Shown here: in pieces, positions 40,952-47,952 of the stretch | Numbering within the stretch: position 1 is the stretch's first letter | Layout of the letters: each line of letters begins with the position of its first letter | Assembly: GCA_902363875.1 (NCBI GenBank) | Contig: CABJBO010000013.1 | Coordinates: 1 to 49,940 of the forward strand | Source of the DNA: Coriobacteriaceae bacterium | GTDB lineage: Bacteria; Actinomycetota; Coriobacteriia; Coriobacteriales; Coriobacteriaceae | Direction: 5' to 3' | DNA length: 49,940 nt | Notes under the pieces: generated by a model | Database searches by the model: none | Seen by the model: only the letters and a program-made list of their open reading frames with translations | Told to the model about the DNA's origin: nothing | Program-made: the position numbers and the translations under genes

Positions 40952-41289
40952 CGTGCTTCCTCCTGCTTTTTGATTTGCGCTTCCATGCGTTCGAGTTTGC
41001 CGGTCATGGTGTCGGTAAATCCGGGTCGAATATCGGCTTTGAGCACGACTTCGGTGCGGATGCCCTTGCTCGCCAACACAAAGGTTGCGTCGCGTACGAC
41101 CTGCATGACCTCGTCCCAGTCGCCCTCGATCTCGGTGAACATCGAGGTGGTGCGGTTGGGAAGGCCGCTCTCGCGAATGACGCGCACGACCTCGGCGACC
41201 TCGGCAGATAGCTCGTCGCCGGTGCCGCACGGGGCGATGGCCACGGCGACGAGTGTGTTCATGCCGGCAATGGTTGCGGGCTCGGACAT
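40948..41289 (-). CDS. Thiamine-binding protein (MTH1187/YqgV family)
   Basis: A 113-residue protein of the MTH1187/DUF77 family (ferredoxin-like fold). Typical segments are NTLVAVAIAPCGTGDELSAEVAEVVRVIRESGLPNRTTSMFTEIEGDWDEVMQVVRDA, and the C-terminal TDTMTGKLERMEAQI. Members bind thiamine or its hydroxymethylpyrimidine moiety. It is translationally coupled to thiE (ATGA overlap at 40948-40951) and follows thiM by 3 bp, so it belongs to the salvage operon under the TPP switch. Its role there is probably ligand binding or delivery, which is inference. Confidence 0.82.
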   Translation of the reverse strand: MSEPATIAGMNTLVAVAIAPCGTGDELSAEVAEVVRVIRESGLPNRTTSMFTEIEGDWDEVMQVVRDATFVLASKGIRTEVVLKADIRPGFTDTMTGKLERMEAQIKKQEEAR

Positions 41290-41292
41290 GGC

Positions 41293-42132
41293 TTATGCCT
41301 CCTCGAGCTCGAGTTGGTTATCGGCAATGTTCTGGGCGGTCGCGCGGTAGAGCTCGTCGATAAAGGCGACCTTAAAGCTTGCCGGGGCATCGGCGACGGC
41401 GGCGGCACGCGTGCCGGCAACGTTGTAGACGCCCGTGCCGCAGATGGCCGCCGTAAACGGGTCGGCGGCGCAGGCATACACGGCCAGCACGCCGCCCTGC
41501 GAGCAACCGCAGCCGGTGATTTTGGACATGAGCGGGCTGCCGCCGTGGGACTTGGCCACGGTCGTGCCGTCGGTAATCAGGTCGACTTCGCCCGAGACCA
41601 CAACGGCGCCGCCGGTGTAGCGGGCGAGCGCCACGGCGGCGCCGCGGGCGGCGTCTACCGTGTCGGTGGTATCGACACCGCGCACGCGACTCAGATCGGC
41701 CGCTTCGCCCTCAAGGCCCCACAGGCCGGCGAGCGCGATAATCTCGGAGGCATTGCCGCGCACGATGGCGGGTTTGTACTGCTTGAGTTCGCCTACCAGT
41801 TGGGTGCGCAGGCTGCCGATGCCCAGGCCCACCGGATCGAGCACCCAGGGCTTGCCGGCGTCGTGTGCCGCCTTGGCCGCGCGGGGAATCGTCTGCTCGT
41901 AGATGGGGAAGAGTGTGCCCATGTTCAGATAGATGGCGCCGCCGCCGGCAACGAGCGCCTCGCCCTCGTCGGGCAGATAGACCATGGCGGCCGATCCGCC
42001 CACGGCGAGCTGCGCGTTGGCGACAAAGTCAATCGTCACCGTGTTGGTGATGGAGCCCGCCATCGGATTGGTGGCGCGAATCTTCTCCACTGCCTTGACC
42101 ACGTTTTGCTTGAGCTGTTTCGAATCGATCAC
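41293..42132 (-). CDS. thiM: Hydroxyethylthiazole kinase
   Basis: A 279-residue ThiM of normal length. Substrate-binding SITNTVTIDFVANAQLAVGGSAAM (near 27-50), the MV-LP loop, VLDPVGLGIGSLRT, IVRGNASEI for nucleotide binding, and the ATP-site SKITGCGCSQGGV are all present; the conserved Cys of TGCG is present. It phosphorylates salvaged thiazole alcohol. It starts with GTG at 42132 behind AAGGAGG at 8 bases. It is the first gene of the operon, downstream of a TPP riboswitch and intrinsic terminator. Confidence 0.93.
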   Translation of the reverse strand: MIDSKQLKQNVVKAVEKIRATNPMAGSITNTVTIDFVANAQLAVGGSAAMVYLPDEGEALVAGGGAIYLNMGTLFPIYEQTIPRAAKAAHDAGKPWVLDPVGLGIGSLRTQLVGELKQYKPAIVRGNASEIIALAGLWGLEGEAADLSRVRGVDTTDTVDAARGAAVALARYTGGAVVVSGEVDLITDGTTVAKSHGGSPLMSKITGCGCSQGGVLAVYACAADPFTAAICGTGVYNVAGTRAAAVADAPASFKVAFIDELYRATAQNIADNQLELEEA

Positions 42133-42154
42133 TGCACATGCCTCCTTGGCATAG

Positions 42155-42184
42155 AAAAGGGGCGCTGTGCATAGACAGCGCCCC
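42155..42184 (-). terminator. Riboswitch-controlled terminator ahead of thiM
   Basis: On the minus strand GGGGCGCTGT (42184-42175) pairs with ACAGCGCCCC (42168-42159) around a 6-nt loop, followed by TTTT. It lies between the TPP aptamer and the thiM ribosome-binding site, where premature termination upon TPP binding is expected. Confidence 0.85.
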
Positions 42185-42196
42185 TAAAAAGGCGGC

Positions 42197-42288
42197 ATGC
42201 TCCCTACGCCAGCATTAACTGACAGGTTCAAAGGATTGGGCCCCATGCCCTCTCAGCCTTGTGGTTTGCACCGCCGGCACTCCCGCAT
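42197..42288 (-). promoter_or_regulatory. TPP riboswitch (THI element)
   Basis: The minus strand carries the TPP aptamer landmarks in order: GCGGGAGTGCC, CTGAGAGGGC, then CCTTTGAACCTG, AGTTAATGCTGGCGTAGGGA, closed by ATGC/GCAT. This is a full consensus THI element. It precedes a transcription terminator and the thiM-(thiamine-binding protein)-thiE genes, so high thiamine pyrophosphate should switch the operon off. A TAGTAT box at 42306-42311 may be its -10. Confidence 0.93.
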
Positions 42289-42315
42289 CGAATCTGTTGT
42301 TTCCTATACTAGCGC

Positions 42316-42417
42316 ACCTGCCAAAAAGGGACAGGTTTATTTTGGCAGGTAACAACTGGGGCTTTGCGTTTTCCCAGATAAAACCTGCCAATATAAACCT
42401 GTCTCTTTTTGGCAGGT
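42316..42417. repeat. Inverted pair of GGGACAGG palindromes (BIME-like)
   Basis: A 35-bp element at 42316-42350 equals the one at 21655-21689. A second, reverse-oriented copy with a few changes lies at 42383-42417 (arms ACCTGCCA and TTGGCAGGT, core CCTGTCTC). A 32-bp spacer separates them. The first copy lies just upstream of the thiamine leader, and the second ends 3 bp before the TACAAT box of the HAD gene. Confidence 0.75.
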
Positions 42418-42420
42418 CGG

Positions 42421-42426
42421 TACAAT
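42421..42426 (+). promoter_or_regulatory. -10 element (TACAAT) for the HAD phosphatase gene
   Basis: TACAATAG begins 3 bp after the repeat at 42383-42417 and 37 bp before the ATG at 42458. Any -35 contact would fall inside the repeat, so repeat insertion may have shaped this promoter. Confidence 0.45.
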
Positions 42427-42457
42427 AGACGGGATTAAGAATGACCGAGGGGGCCTT

Positions 42458-43366
42458 ATGATTAAACTTGTGCTGACCGATATGGACGATACGCTGATTC
42501 CGGCCGGGCGCGACGGCGCCAGCGATTATGCCATCGAGGGCATTCATGCCATGCAGGCGGCGGGCCTGCACTTTGGCCCGGTTTCGGGCCGTCAACCGTC
42601 CGCGATGGGCTGGATGTTCCGCAATCGCGCCGAGTGCTTCTCGACCGGCGCGTTCTGCAACGGCCAGGTCATGTTTGTGGACGGCGAGGTGGTAGCCTCG
42701 CATGCGACTGACAACGCCGCCCTTATGCGCTTGACTGACTACTTGGAGCAAGAGACCGACGATACGTATCTGAAGGTCTACGGCCTGGGTGATGACTTTT
42801 GGGGCAACGATGCCTATTGTGTGACGAGCGACCCCGAGCGCGTGCGCCGCGCCATGGAGTCGGGCGGCAACGCATGGCTCAAGGGCGAAGAGGCCCCGTG
42901 CCGTCCTGTCGTCGATGACGCACCGGTGTTCAAGGCGAATATCTGGAGTGCTCGTTCGCGTGAGGAGCTCGCGGAGCTACGCGAGTGCGTTGCCGCCGAG
43001 GTGCCGGAACTCTCGCTCGTGTTTCCCAACAATCGTGTGCGCCTGTTCGACATTCTTCCAGCAGGTTGGGACAAGGGTTGCGCCGCGCTGGAGCTGGCGC
43101 GCGCTTTGGACCTGACGTCCGACGAGGTGGCCGTATTTGGCGATTCCGATAACGACCTGCCCATGATCGGTGCCGTCCCCAACTCCGTTGCGGTCGCCAA
43201 TGCCAACGAGGCCGTCACGGTTGCTGCGCGCTGGCATATCGGCGCTGCGGCAGACGATGCGGTTGCCGGGGCTCTGCATCAGATTGCCGCCTGCGCCGCG
43301 ACGGGGGAGATGCCGTCGTTTATGCGCCTGCCGGGTACTGCCGACGCGAATCTCACGAACAGCTAA
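42458..43366 (+). CDS. HAD superfamily Cof-type phosphatase
   Basis: A 302-residue HAD-IIB hydrolase. Motif I is LTDMDDTL with the nucleophile Asp in DxD (residues 8-10), motif II is the SGRQPS Ser/Thr, and motifs III/IV are KGCAALELARAL and FGDSDNDLPMIG. The cap domain occupies about residues 85-190. Cof-type enzymes hydrolyse sugar phosphates, nucleotides or PLP; specificity is not predictable. GAGGGGG lies just before the ATG. A LysR gene follows after 10 bp, so the two may be cotranscribed. Confidence 0.9.
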   Translation: MIKLVLTDMDDTLIPAGRDGASDYAIEGIHAMQAAGLHFGPVSGRQPSAMGWMFRNRAECFSTGAFCNGQVMFVDGEVVASHATDNAALMRLTDYLEQETDDTYLKVYGLGDDFWGNDAYCVTSDPERVRRAMESGGNAWLKGEEAPCRPVVDDAPVFKANIWSARSREELAELRECVAAEVPELSLVFPNNRVRLFDILPAGWDKGCAALELARALDLTSDEVAVFGDSDNDLPMIGAVPNSVAVANANEAVTVAARWHIGAAADDAVAGALHQIAACAATGEMPSFMRLPGTADANLTNS

Positions 43367-43376
43367 GGAGACAGCC

Positions 43377-44273
43377 ATGAAGCTCCAGCAGCTCAGATAT
43401 GTCGTCAAAGTTGCCGAATGCGGCAGCATCACCGAGGCCTCGCGCCGGCTCTTTGTGTCGCAGCCTTCGATTACCGCATCGATCCGCGATCTCGAAAACG
43501 AGATGGGTGTGCACATCTTTGAGCGCACCAACAAGGGCGTCATTGTGTCCGAGGAAGGCGAGACCTTCTTGGGCTACGCGCGCCAGGTGCTCGACCAGGC
43601 CGACCTGCTCGAGGGCAAGTACAAGGGCGCGTCCGAGCAGGTGCCGCACTTTAGTGTGAGCTGCCAGCATTATTCCTTTGCCGTTAATGCGTTTGTCGAC
43701 GTGATCCGTGAATTCGATGCCGCGCGCTATGACTTTACCCTGCGCGAGGAACAGACTCACGAGATTATCGAGGACGTCGCGCATATGAAAAGCGAACTGG
43801 GCATCCTGTATCTGTCGGAGCATAACCGCGAGGTTATCGAGCGCATGCTGGCGGCCAACGAGCTCGTGTTCGAAGGGCTCTTCTGCGCCACGCCGCACGT
43901 TTTTGTGTGTGCCGACCACCCGTTGGCTGACCGCTCCAGTGTGACGCTCGAAGACCTCGAGGACTACCCATTCTTGTCCTATGAGCAGGGCAGCTATAAC
44001 TCGTTTTACTATTCCGAGGAGCTGACCTCGACCTTTGAGCGCCGCAAGAATATCCGCGTGCGCGACCGTGCGACGCTGTTCAACCTGGCCATGGGACTCA
44101 ACGGCTACACGGTGTGTTCGGGCGTGATCAGCCACGAACTTAACGGTCCCGGCATCATTTCGATTCCGCTCGATGTAGACGAGTACATGGAGATCGGCAT
44201 CATCACGCGCAAAAATACGACGCTCACGCGCTACGGCCAAGCCTATATCGACGCGATCCGTCAGCATATCTAG
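43377..44273 (+). CDS. LysR family transcriptional regulator, likely methionine-related (MtaR/MetR-like)
   Basis: A 298-residue LTTR. HTH: ITEASRRLFVSQPSITASIRDLENEMGVHIFERTNKGVIVSEEG (about 17-60); the effector domain runs from about 88, with an elongated insert near the ligand cleft (SYEQGSYNSFYYSEELTSTFE). AAGGAG precedes the ATG at 43377. Downstream, a MetE-like gene carries a perfect TATAG-N7-CTATA dyad. This resembles the box of streptococcal MtaR/CmhR-type LysR regulators, so control of methionine or homocysteine genes is inferred from context. Confidence 0.88.
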   Translation: MKLQQLRYVVKVAECGSITEASRRLFVSQPSITASIRDLENEMGVHIFERTNKGVIVSEEGETFLGYARQVLDQADLLEGKYKGASEQVPHFSVSCQHYSFAVNAFVDVIREFDAARYDFTLREEQTHEIIEDVAHMKSELGILYLSEHNREVIERMLAANELVFEGLFCATPHVFVCADHPLADRSSVTLEDLEDYPFLSYEQGSYNSFYYSEELTSTFERRKNIRVRDRATLFNLAMGLNGYTVCSGVISHELNGPGIISIPLDVDEYMEIGIITRKNTTLTRYGQAYIDAIRQHI

Positions 44274-44319
44274 GCTGCTGTGCTCCGCGCGGGTCAAATT
44301 TCTTTACGGCAGTCCAGAC

Positions 44320-44342
44320 TGATATAGGAACTATCTATATCA
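44320..44342. promoter_or_regulatory. LysR (MtaR/MetR-like) operator
   Basis: TGATATAG (44320-44327) and CTATATCA (44335-44342) are a perfect inverted repeat around GAACTAT; its core TATAG-N7-CTATA fits the LTTR T-N11-A rule. It lies between the LysR gene and the MetE-like gene, about 87 bp before the latter's ATG. Confidence 0.7.
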
Positions 44343-44428
44343 AACTGTTGTAAACGTATATTTTACGATGGCCATATGAGCGCTCATACTCTGTCCCAGT
44401 AAAGCAACCAATGCAAAGGGAGATATCT

Positions 44429-45562
44429 ATGAGCACTTCAATTCAACCGAACGCGCCGTTTCGCGCTGATATCGTCGGCAGCTTTCTTCGTCCGCAGGCC
44501 GTAAAGGATGCCCGCGCTGCCTATGCGGCAGGCACGCTTGATGCCGAGGGGCTTAAGGCCGTCGAGGACGAGGCCATTCGCGATTTGGTGGCAAAGCAGA
44601 AGGCCGCCGGCCTGCAAGTTATCACCGATGGCGAGTTCCGCCGCAGCTACTGGCACCTCGATTTTATGTGGGGCCTCAACGGCATTGAGCGCCGCACCTC
44701 GCGTACAGGCTATATGTTCCACGATGAGGAGACTACCGCCGACACCGCCGTGGTAACCGGTCCCATTGGCGGCAAGAATCATCCGTTCGTCGAGCATTTT
44801 AAGTTCGTCAAGGCGCTTGAGGGGGAGGGCCAGGTCGCACGGCAAACCATTCCGGCACCGATCCAGACGTTCTCCGAAGTCACGCTCGACCGTTGCGATG
44901 GCCAGCAGGAGAGTCTGCGCGCCGTCTACAAGACCGACGAAGAGCTCGCCGACGCCATCGCGGCGGCATACCGCACCGTGATTGCCGACCTGTATGCCGC
45001 AGGCTGCCGCAACATTCAATTTGATGACTGCACCTGGGGCATCTATTGCGATACCGACTTTGTGGCAAAGACTGGTATGAGCCCGGTCGACCTGCAAAAG
45101 GTGTCCGAGCTGGGCGTGGCGCTCAACAACGCCGCCATCGAGGGCAAGCCCGACGACCTGGTCATCAACACGCATGTGTGCCGTGGTAATTACCACTCCA
45201 CCTATGCCTTCGAGGGCGGCTACGACCCCATCGCGCCGTATCTGTTCGCACACGAGAACGTCGATGCGTTCTACCTTGAGTTCGATACACCGCGCGCCGG
45301 TGGCTTTGAGCCGCTCAAGTACGTTGCCCCCGGCAAGAAGGTCGTGTTGGGCCTAGTGACCACCAAAGCCGCTGAGCTTGAGGATGAGGATGCCATCGTT
45401 GAGCGTATTCACGAGGCTGCAAAGTATGTTCCGCTCGAGAACCTGTATCTGTCTCCGCAGTGTGGCTTTGCCAGCTGCGAGATTGGCAACAAGCTGACCG
45501 AGGACGAGCAGTGGGCGAAGATCGCGCTGGTCAGGCGCATCGTCGAACGCGTTTGGAAATAG
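44429..45562 (+). CDS. MetE C-terminal-domain-like methyltransferase (YxjG/YxjH family)
   Basis: A 377-residue cobalamin-independent methionine-synthase-like protein (MetE catalytic domain only). Key features: ADIVGSFLRP start, QVITDGEFRR, the folate/homocysteine region, and zinc-ligand motifs NTHVCRGNYH (His and Cys), FYLEFD and YLSPQCGF (Cys). The MetE N-terminal half is absent, as in YxjG/YxjH of Bacillus, which transfer methyl groups to homocysteine from a donor that may not be the usual polyglutamyl folate. AAAGGGAG lies 6 bases before the ATG at 44429; an upstream in-frame start lacks one. It is preceded by a LysR gene and operator. Confidence 0.88.
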   Translation: MSTSIQPNAPFRADIVGSFLRPQAVKDARAAYAAGTLDAEGLKAVEDEAIRDLVAKQKAAGLQVITDGEFRRSYWHLDFMWGLNGIERRTSRTGYMFHDEETTADTAVVTGPIGGKNHPFVEHFKFVKALEGEGQVARQTIPAPIQTFSEVTLDRCDGQQESLRAVYKTDEELADAIAAAYRTVIADLYAAGCRNIQFDDCTWGIYCDTDFVAKTGMSPVDLQKVSELGVALNNAAIEGKPDDLVINTHVCRGNYHSTYAFEGGYDPIAPYLFAHENVDAFYLEFDTPRAGGFEPLKYVAPGKKVVLGLVTTKAAELEDEDAIVERIHEAAKYVPLENLYLSPQCGFASCEIGNKLTEDEQWAKIALVRRIVERVWK

Positions 45563-45609
45563 CGCTAGCGTTTGCAGGTGGCGGCGCGTGCGAGGCACTG
45601 CGTATCGCG

Positions 45610-45658
45610 TACAATGGTTCGGATCGTATCGTTCGGGCAGGTTATCCAATATGCCCGA
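45610..45658 (+). promoter_or_regulatory. uraA promoter -10 and leader hairpin
   Basis: TACAAT (45610-45615) lies 69 bases before the uraA ATG. The leader then contains TCGGGCA (45633-45639) and TGCCCGA (45652-45658), a perfect 7-bp stem with a 12-nt loop. Such a stem in a uracil-permease leader could be a PyrR-binding or attenuator element, but no U-tract is present and no known consensus is met. Confidence 0.4.
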
Positions 45659-45684
45659 TCGCCCTTCCATTCGAAAGGACATCC

Positions 45685-47019
45685 ATGTCCCAGTCTTCGA
45701 CGCCCGCCGTCGCCGATGCCATCTACGATGCGTCATCGCTCGGCCGTCCGCGCATGTTTTTGCTCGGCCTGCAGCATCTGTTTGCCATGTTTGGCGCCAC
45801 GGTGCTGGTGCCCGTGCTCACCGGCCTCTCGGTGTCGGCAACGCTTTTGTTTGCCGGCTTGGGCACGCTGCTGTTCCACTTCCTGTCGCGTGGTAAGGTG
45901 CCGGCATTTTTGGGCTCATCGTTTGCCTTTATTGCCGGTTATGCCGCGATTGCGCCCAACGGCGAGGCCGAGCTTTTGCCCTACGCCTGCCTGGGCGTTG
46001 CCTGCGCCGGTCTACTCTATCCGGTACTTGCGGCACTCTTCCGCGCGTTTGGCGCCAAGCGCGTCATGCGCTTCTTTCCGCCGGTAGTGACGGGCCCCAT
46101 CGTCATTTCCATCGGCTTGATTCTGGCGAGCTCCGCTATTGCCAACTGCCAGACCAACTGGCTTGTGGCTGTTATTGCCGTTGCCGTTATCGTGATCTGC
46201 AACATTTGGGGTCGCGGCATGGTTAAGATCGTGCCGATCCTGCTGGGCGTCGTGGTGAGCTATACCGTTGCCGCCGCGTTGGGTGAGGTCGATTTTTCGG
46301 GCGTTGCCGCCGCGCCGTGGGTCGGTCTTCCCATCGTGTGGGACAACACCGTGTTTGCACTCTTTGGGCCGCAGTTCGACAGCGGCCTTGCCACGACCGC
46401 CATCATCACCATTATGCCGCTGGCCTTTGCGACCATGATCGAGCATATCGGTGATATCTCGGCTATCGGCTCCACTTGCGAGCGTAACTACATCGCCGAT
46501 CCCGGCCTGCATCGCACGCTGCTCGGCGACGGCCTTGCCACGATCCTGGCTTCGCTCTTTGGCGCTCCGGCCAACACCACGTATGGTGAGAACACCGGCG
46601 TGCTTGCCCTGACGCGTGTGTTTGACCCGCGCGTGATTCGCATTGCCGCGTGCTGCGCCATCGTGCTTTCGTTCTGCCCCAAGTTCGCGGCTGTCATTGC
46701 GGCCATGCCGGCGTGTGTAATCGGCGGTGTGTCGCTCGTGCTCTATGGCATGATCAGCGCCGTGGGCGTTCGCAACCTCATCGAGAACCAGGTCGATTTC
46801 CAGAACAACCGCAACGTGCTGGTGGCTGCACTGGTACTCGTGCTTTCGCTCGGCATCGCGTACAGCACCGCCGGCGCCATCGCGCTGGAGTTGGGCGGCG
46901 TGACGATTTCGCTTTCCGGCCTTGCAGTGGGCTCGCTGGTGGGTATCGTGCTCAATGCGATTCTGCCGGGTAATGACTTTGAGTTTGATGTCTCGGAACT
47001 CGAAGGGTCTGCCGAATAG
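45685..47019 (+). CDS. uraA: Uracil permease (NCS2 family, UraA)
   Basis: A 444-residue membrane protein with about fourteen helices. UraA/PyrP features: LGLQHLFAMFGATVLVP near the N-terminus, FLGSSFAFIAGYAAI, PPVVTGPIVISIGL, AFATMIEHIGDISAIG (the conserved EHIGD substrate-binding loop), FGAPANTTYGENTGVLALTRVFD, and SLVLYGMI. This is the UraA branch, importing uracil by proton symport. AAAGGAC lies just before the ATG at 45685. It is followed by a strong terminator. Confidence 0.92.
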   Translation: MSQSSTPAVADAIYDASSLGRPRMFLLGLQHLFAMFGATVLVPVLTGLSVSATLLFAGLGTLLFHFLSRGKVPAFLGSSFAFIAGYAAIAPNGEAELLPYACLGVACAGLLYPVLAALFRAFGAKRVMRFFPPVVTGPIVISIGLILASSAIANCQTNWLVAVIAVAVIVICNIWGRGMVKIVPILLGVVVSYTVAAALGEVDFSGVAAAPWVGLPIVWDNTVFALFGPQFDSGLATTAIITIMPLAFATMIEHIGDISAIGSTCERNYIADPGLHRTLLGDGLATILASLFGAPANTTYGENTGVLALTRVFDPRVIRIAACCAIVLSFCPKFAAVIAAMPACVIGGVSLVLYGMISAVGVRNLIENQVDFQNNRNVLVAALVLVLSLGIAYSTAGAIALELGGVTISLSGLAVGSLVGIVLNAILPGNDFEFDVSELEGSAE

Positions 47020-47040
47020 CAGCTGTGTCCAACTCAGTTA

Positions 47041-47081
47041 AAAAAGCCGGCCAAGCGTCCGATGCGCATGGCCGGCTTTTT
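47041..47081. terminator. Bidirectional terminator between uraA and the esterase gene
   Basis: AAAAAGCCGGCCA (47041-47053) is perfectly complementary to TGGCCGGCTTTTT (47069-47081), 13 bp, giving T-runs on both strands. It ends uraA on plus. The stop codon of the convergent esterase gene (TAA, 47080-47082) lies inside it. Confidence 0.88.
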
Positions 47082-47745
47082 AGTGCGCAAGAACCCAGTG
47101 GATGCCACGCGCCATGCGCAGGTCGGTTTGGGCAAAGTGGTTGCCGGGGTTGAGTTCCAGTGTTGTGAGGATGCCGCGCTCAACGAGCAACGTTTCCATT
47201 GCGCGCGTGTCGTCAAGTACGTGCCGCATCATGCGGTTGGGCGTCTTGGTTTCCTTTTTGCCGAGCGACAGGTAGACGGCGTCGGGCGTAACTGCCATCG
47301 CGTGCTCGTGAGCATAGTCGATAAAGCCAGGAAACCACAGGGACCCCGATGCGCTTGCGGCGCGGTCAAAGGCATCGGTTTGCCAGAGGGCCCAAAGCGA
47401 AAAGAGACCCGCCAGCGAATAACCGGCAATGCCACGCCAAGCAGGTGGCTGTGGGAGCGATAATTCGACCTTTGGGATTATCCGGTTCAGTAACTCATCA
47501 AGAAAACCGGCAGCTTGGCCGCCGAAAGGCTCGGCATCGCGCACGGTCCCGTCGCATTCCCAGGGACTCAGCTCGCGATTCCAATCGAGCCCGCCAATGG
47601 CGACAAGGGTGAACGGTGGACAGCCGAGCTCTCGGCAGCGTTCATAAACCTCCGTGCCGTCGCCCATGACCACGGGAAGATAGATGACTGGTGCGCTTTC
47701 GGCATGCTGTGCATGAACGGTTATCTGCTTTTGATGCGCTTCCAT
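47080..47745 (-). CDS. Alpha/beta hydrolase, esterase D-like
   Basis: A 221-residue alpha/beta hydrolase of the esterase (PF00756/IroE-like) group. The nucleophile elbow is GYSLAGLFSLWAL (Ser within GxSxxG), an Asp may be supplied near SLGKKETKTP, and the catalytic His is in NPGNHF near the C-terminus. The N-terminal strands carry VIYLPVVMGDGTE and TLVAIGGLDWNRELSPWE. The ATG at 47743-47745 has a GAGAAG-like site; an earlier in-frame start lacks one. Members hydrolyse siderophore esters or small acyl esters; the substrate here is unknown. Confidence 0.8.
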   Translation of the reverse strand: MEAHQKQITVHAQHAESAPVIYLPVVMGDGTEVYERCRELGCPPFTLVAIGGLDWNRELSPWECDGTVRDAEPFGGQAAGFLDELLNRIIPKVELSLPQPPAWRGIAGYSLAGLFSLWALWQTDAFDRAASASGSLWFPGFIDYAHEHAMAVTPDAVYLSLGKKETKTPNRMMRHVLDDTRAMETLLVERGILTTLELNPGNHFAQTDLRMARGIHWVLAH

Positions 47746-47859
47746 GACGGGCTTCTCTCGGCGTTGTGATATCGACGGCCCCCATTGTCGCACGCCGGCT
47801 CATGCAGGTTGGGCTAGACCAAAGACAATCTCGTGCATACCCTGCGGACGCATATGGAA

Positions 47860-47899
47860 AACGCCACCGCCGGAGGGGAGCTCGGCGGTGGCGTTGTTA
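47860..47899 (-). terminator. Terminator after the surface protein gene
   Basis: On the minus strand AACGCCACCGCCG pairs with CGGCGGTGGCGTT over 13 bp (47860-47872 with 47883-47895), followed by TTTT. It lies about 55 bp beyond the stop of the surface-protein gene. Confidence 0.75.
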
Positions 47900-47952
47900 A
47901 ACGGTGCTGGGACTCGGAGCCTTCGCGGGAGCTGCCATGTGCGCAGAGGCGT

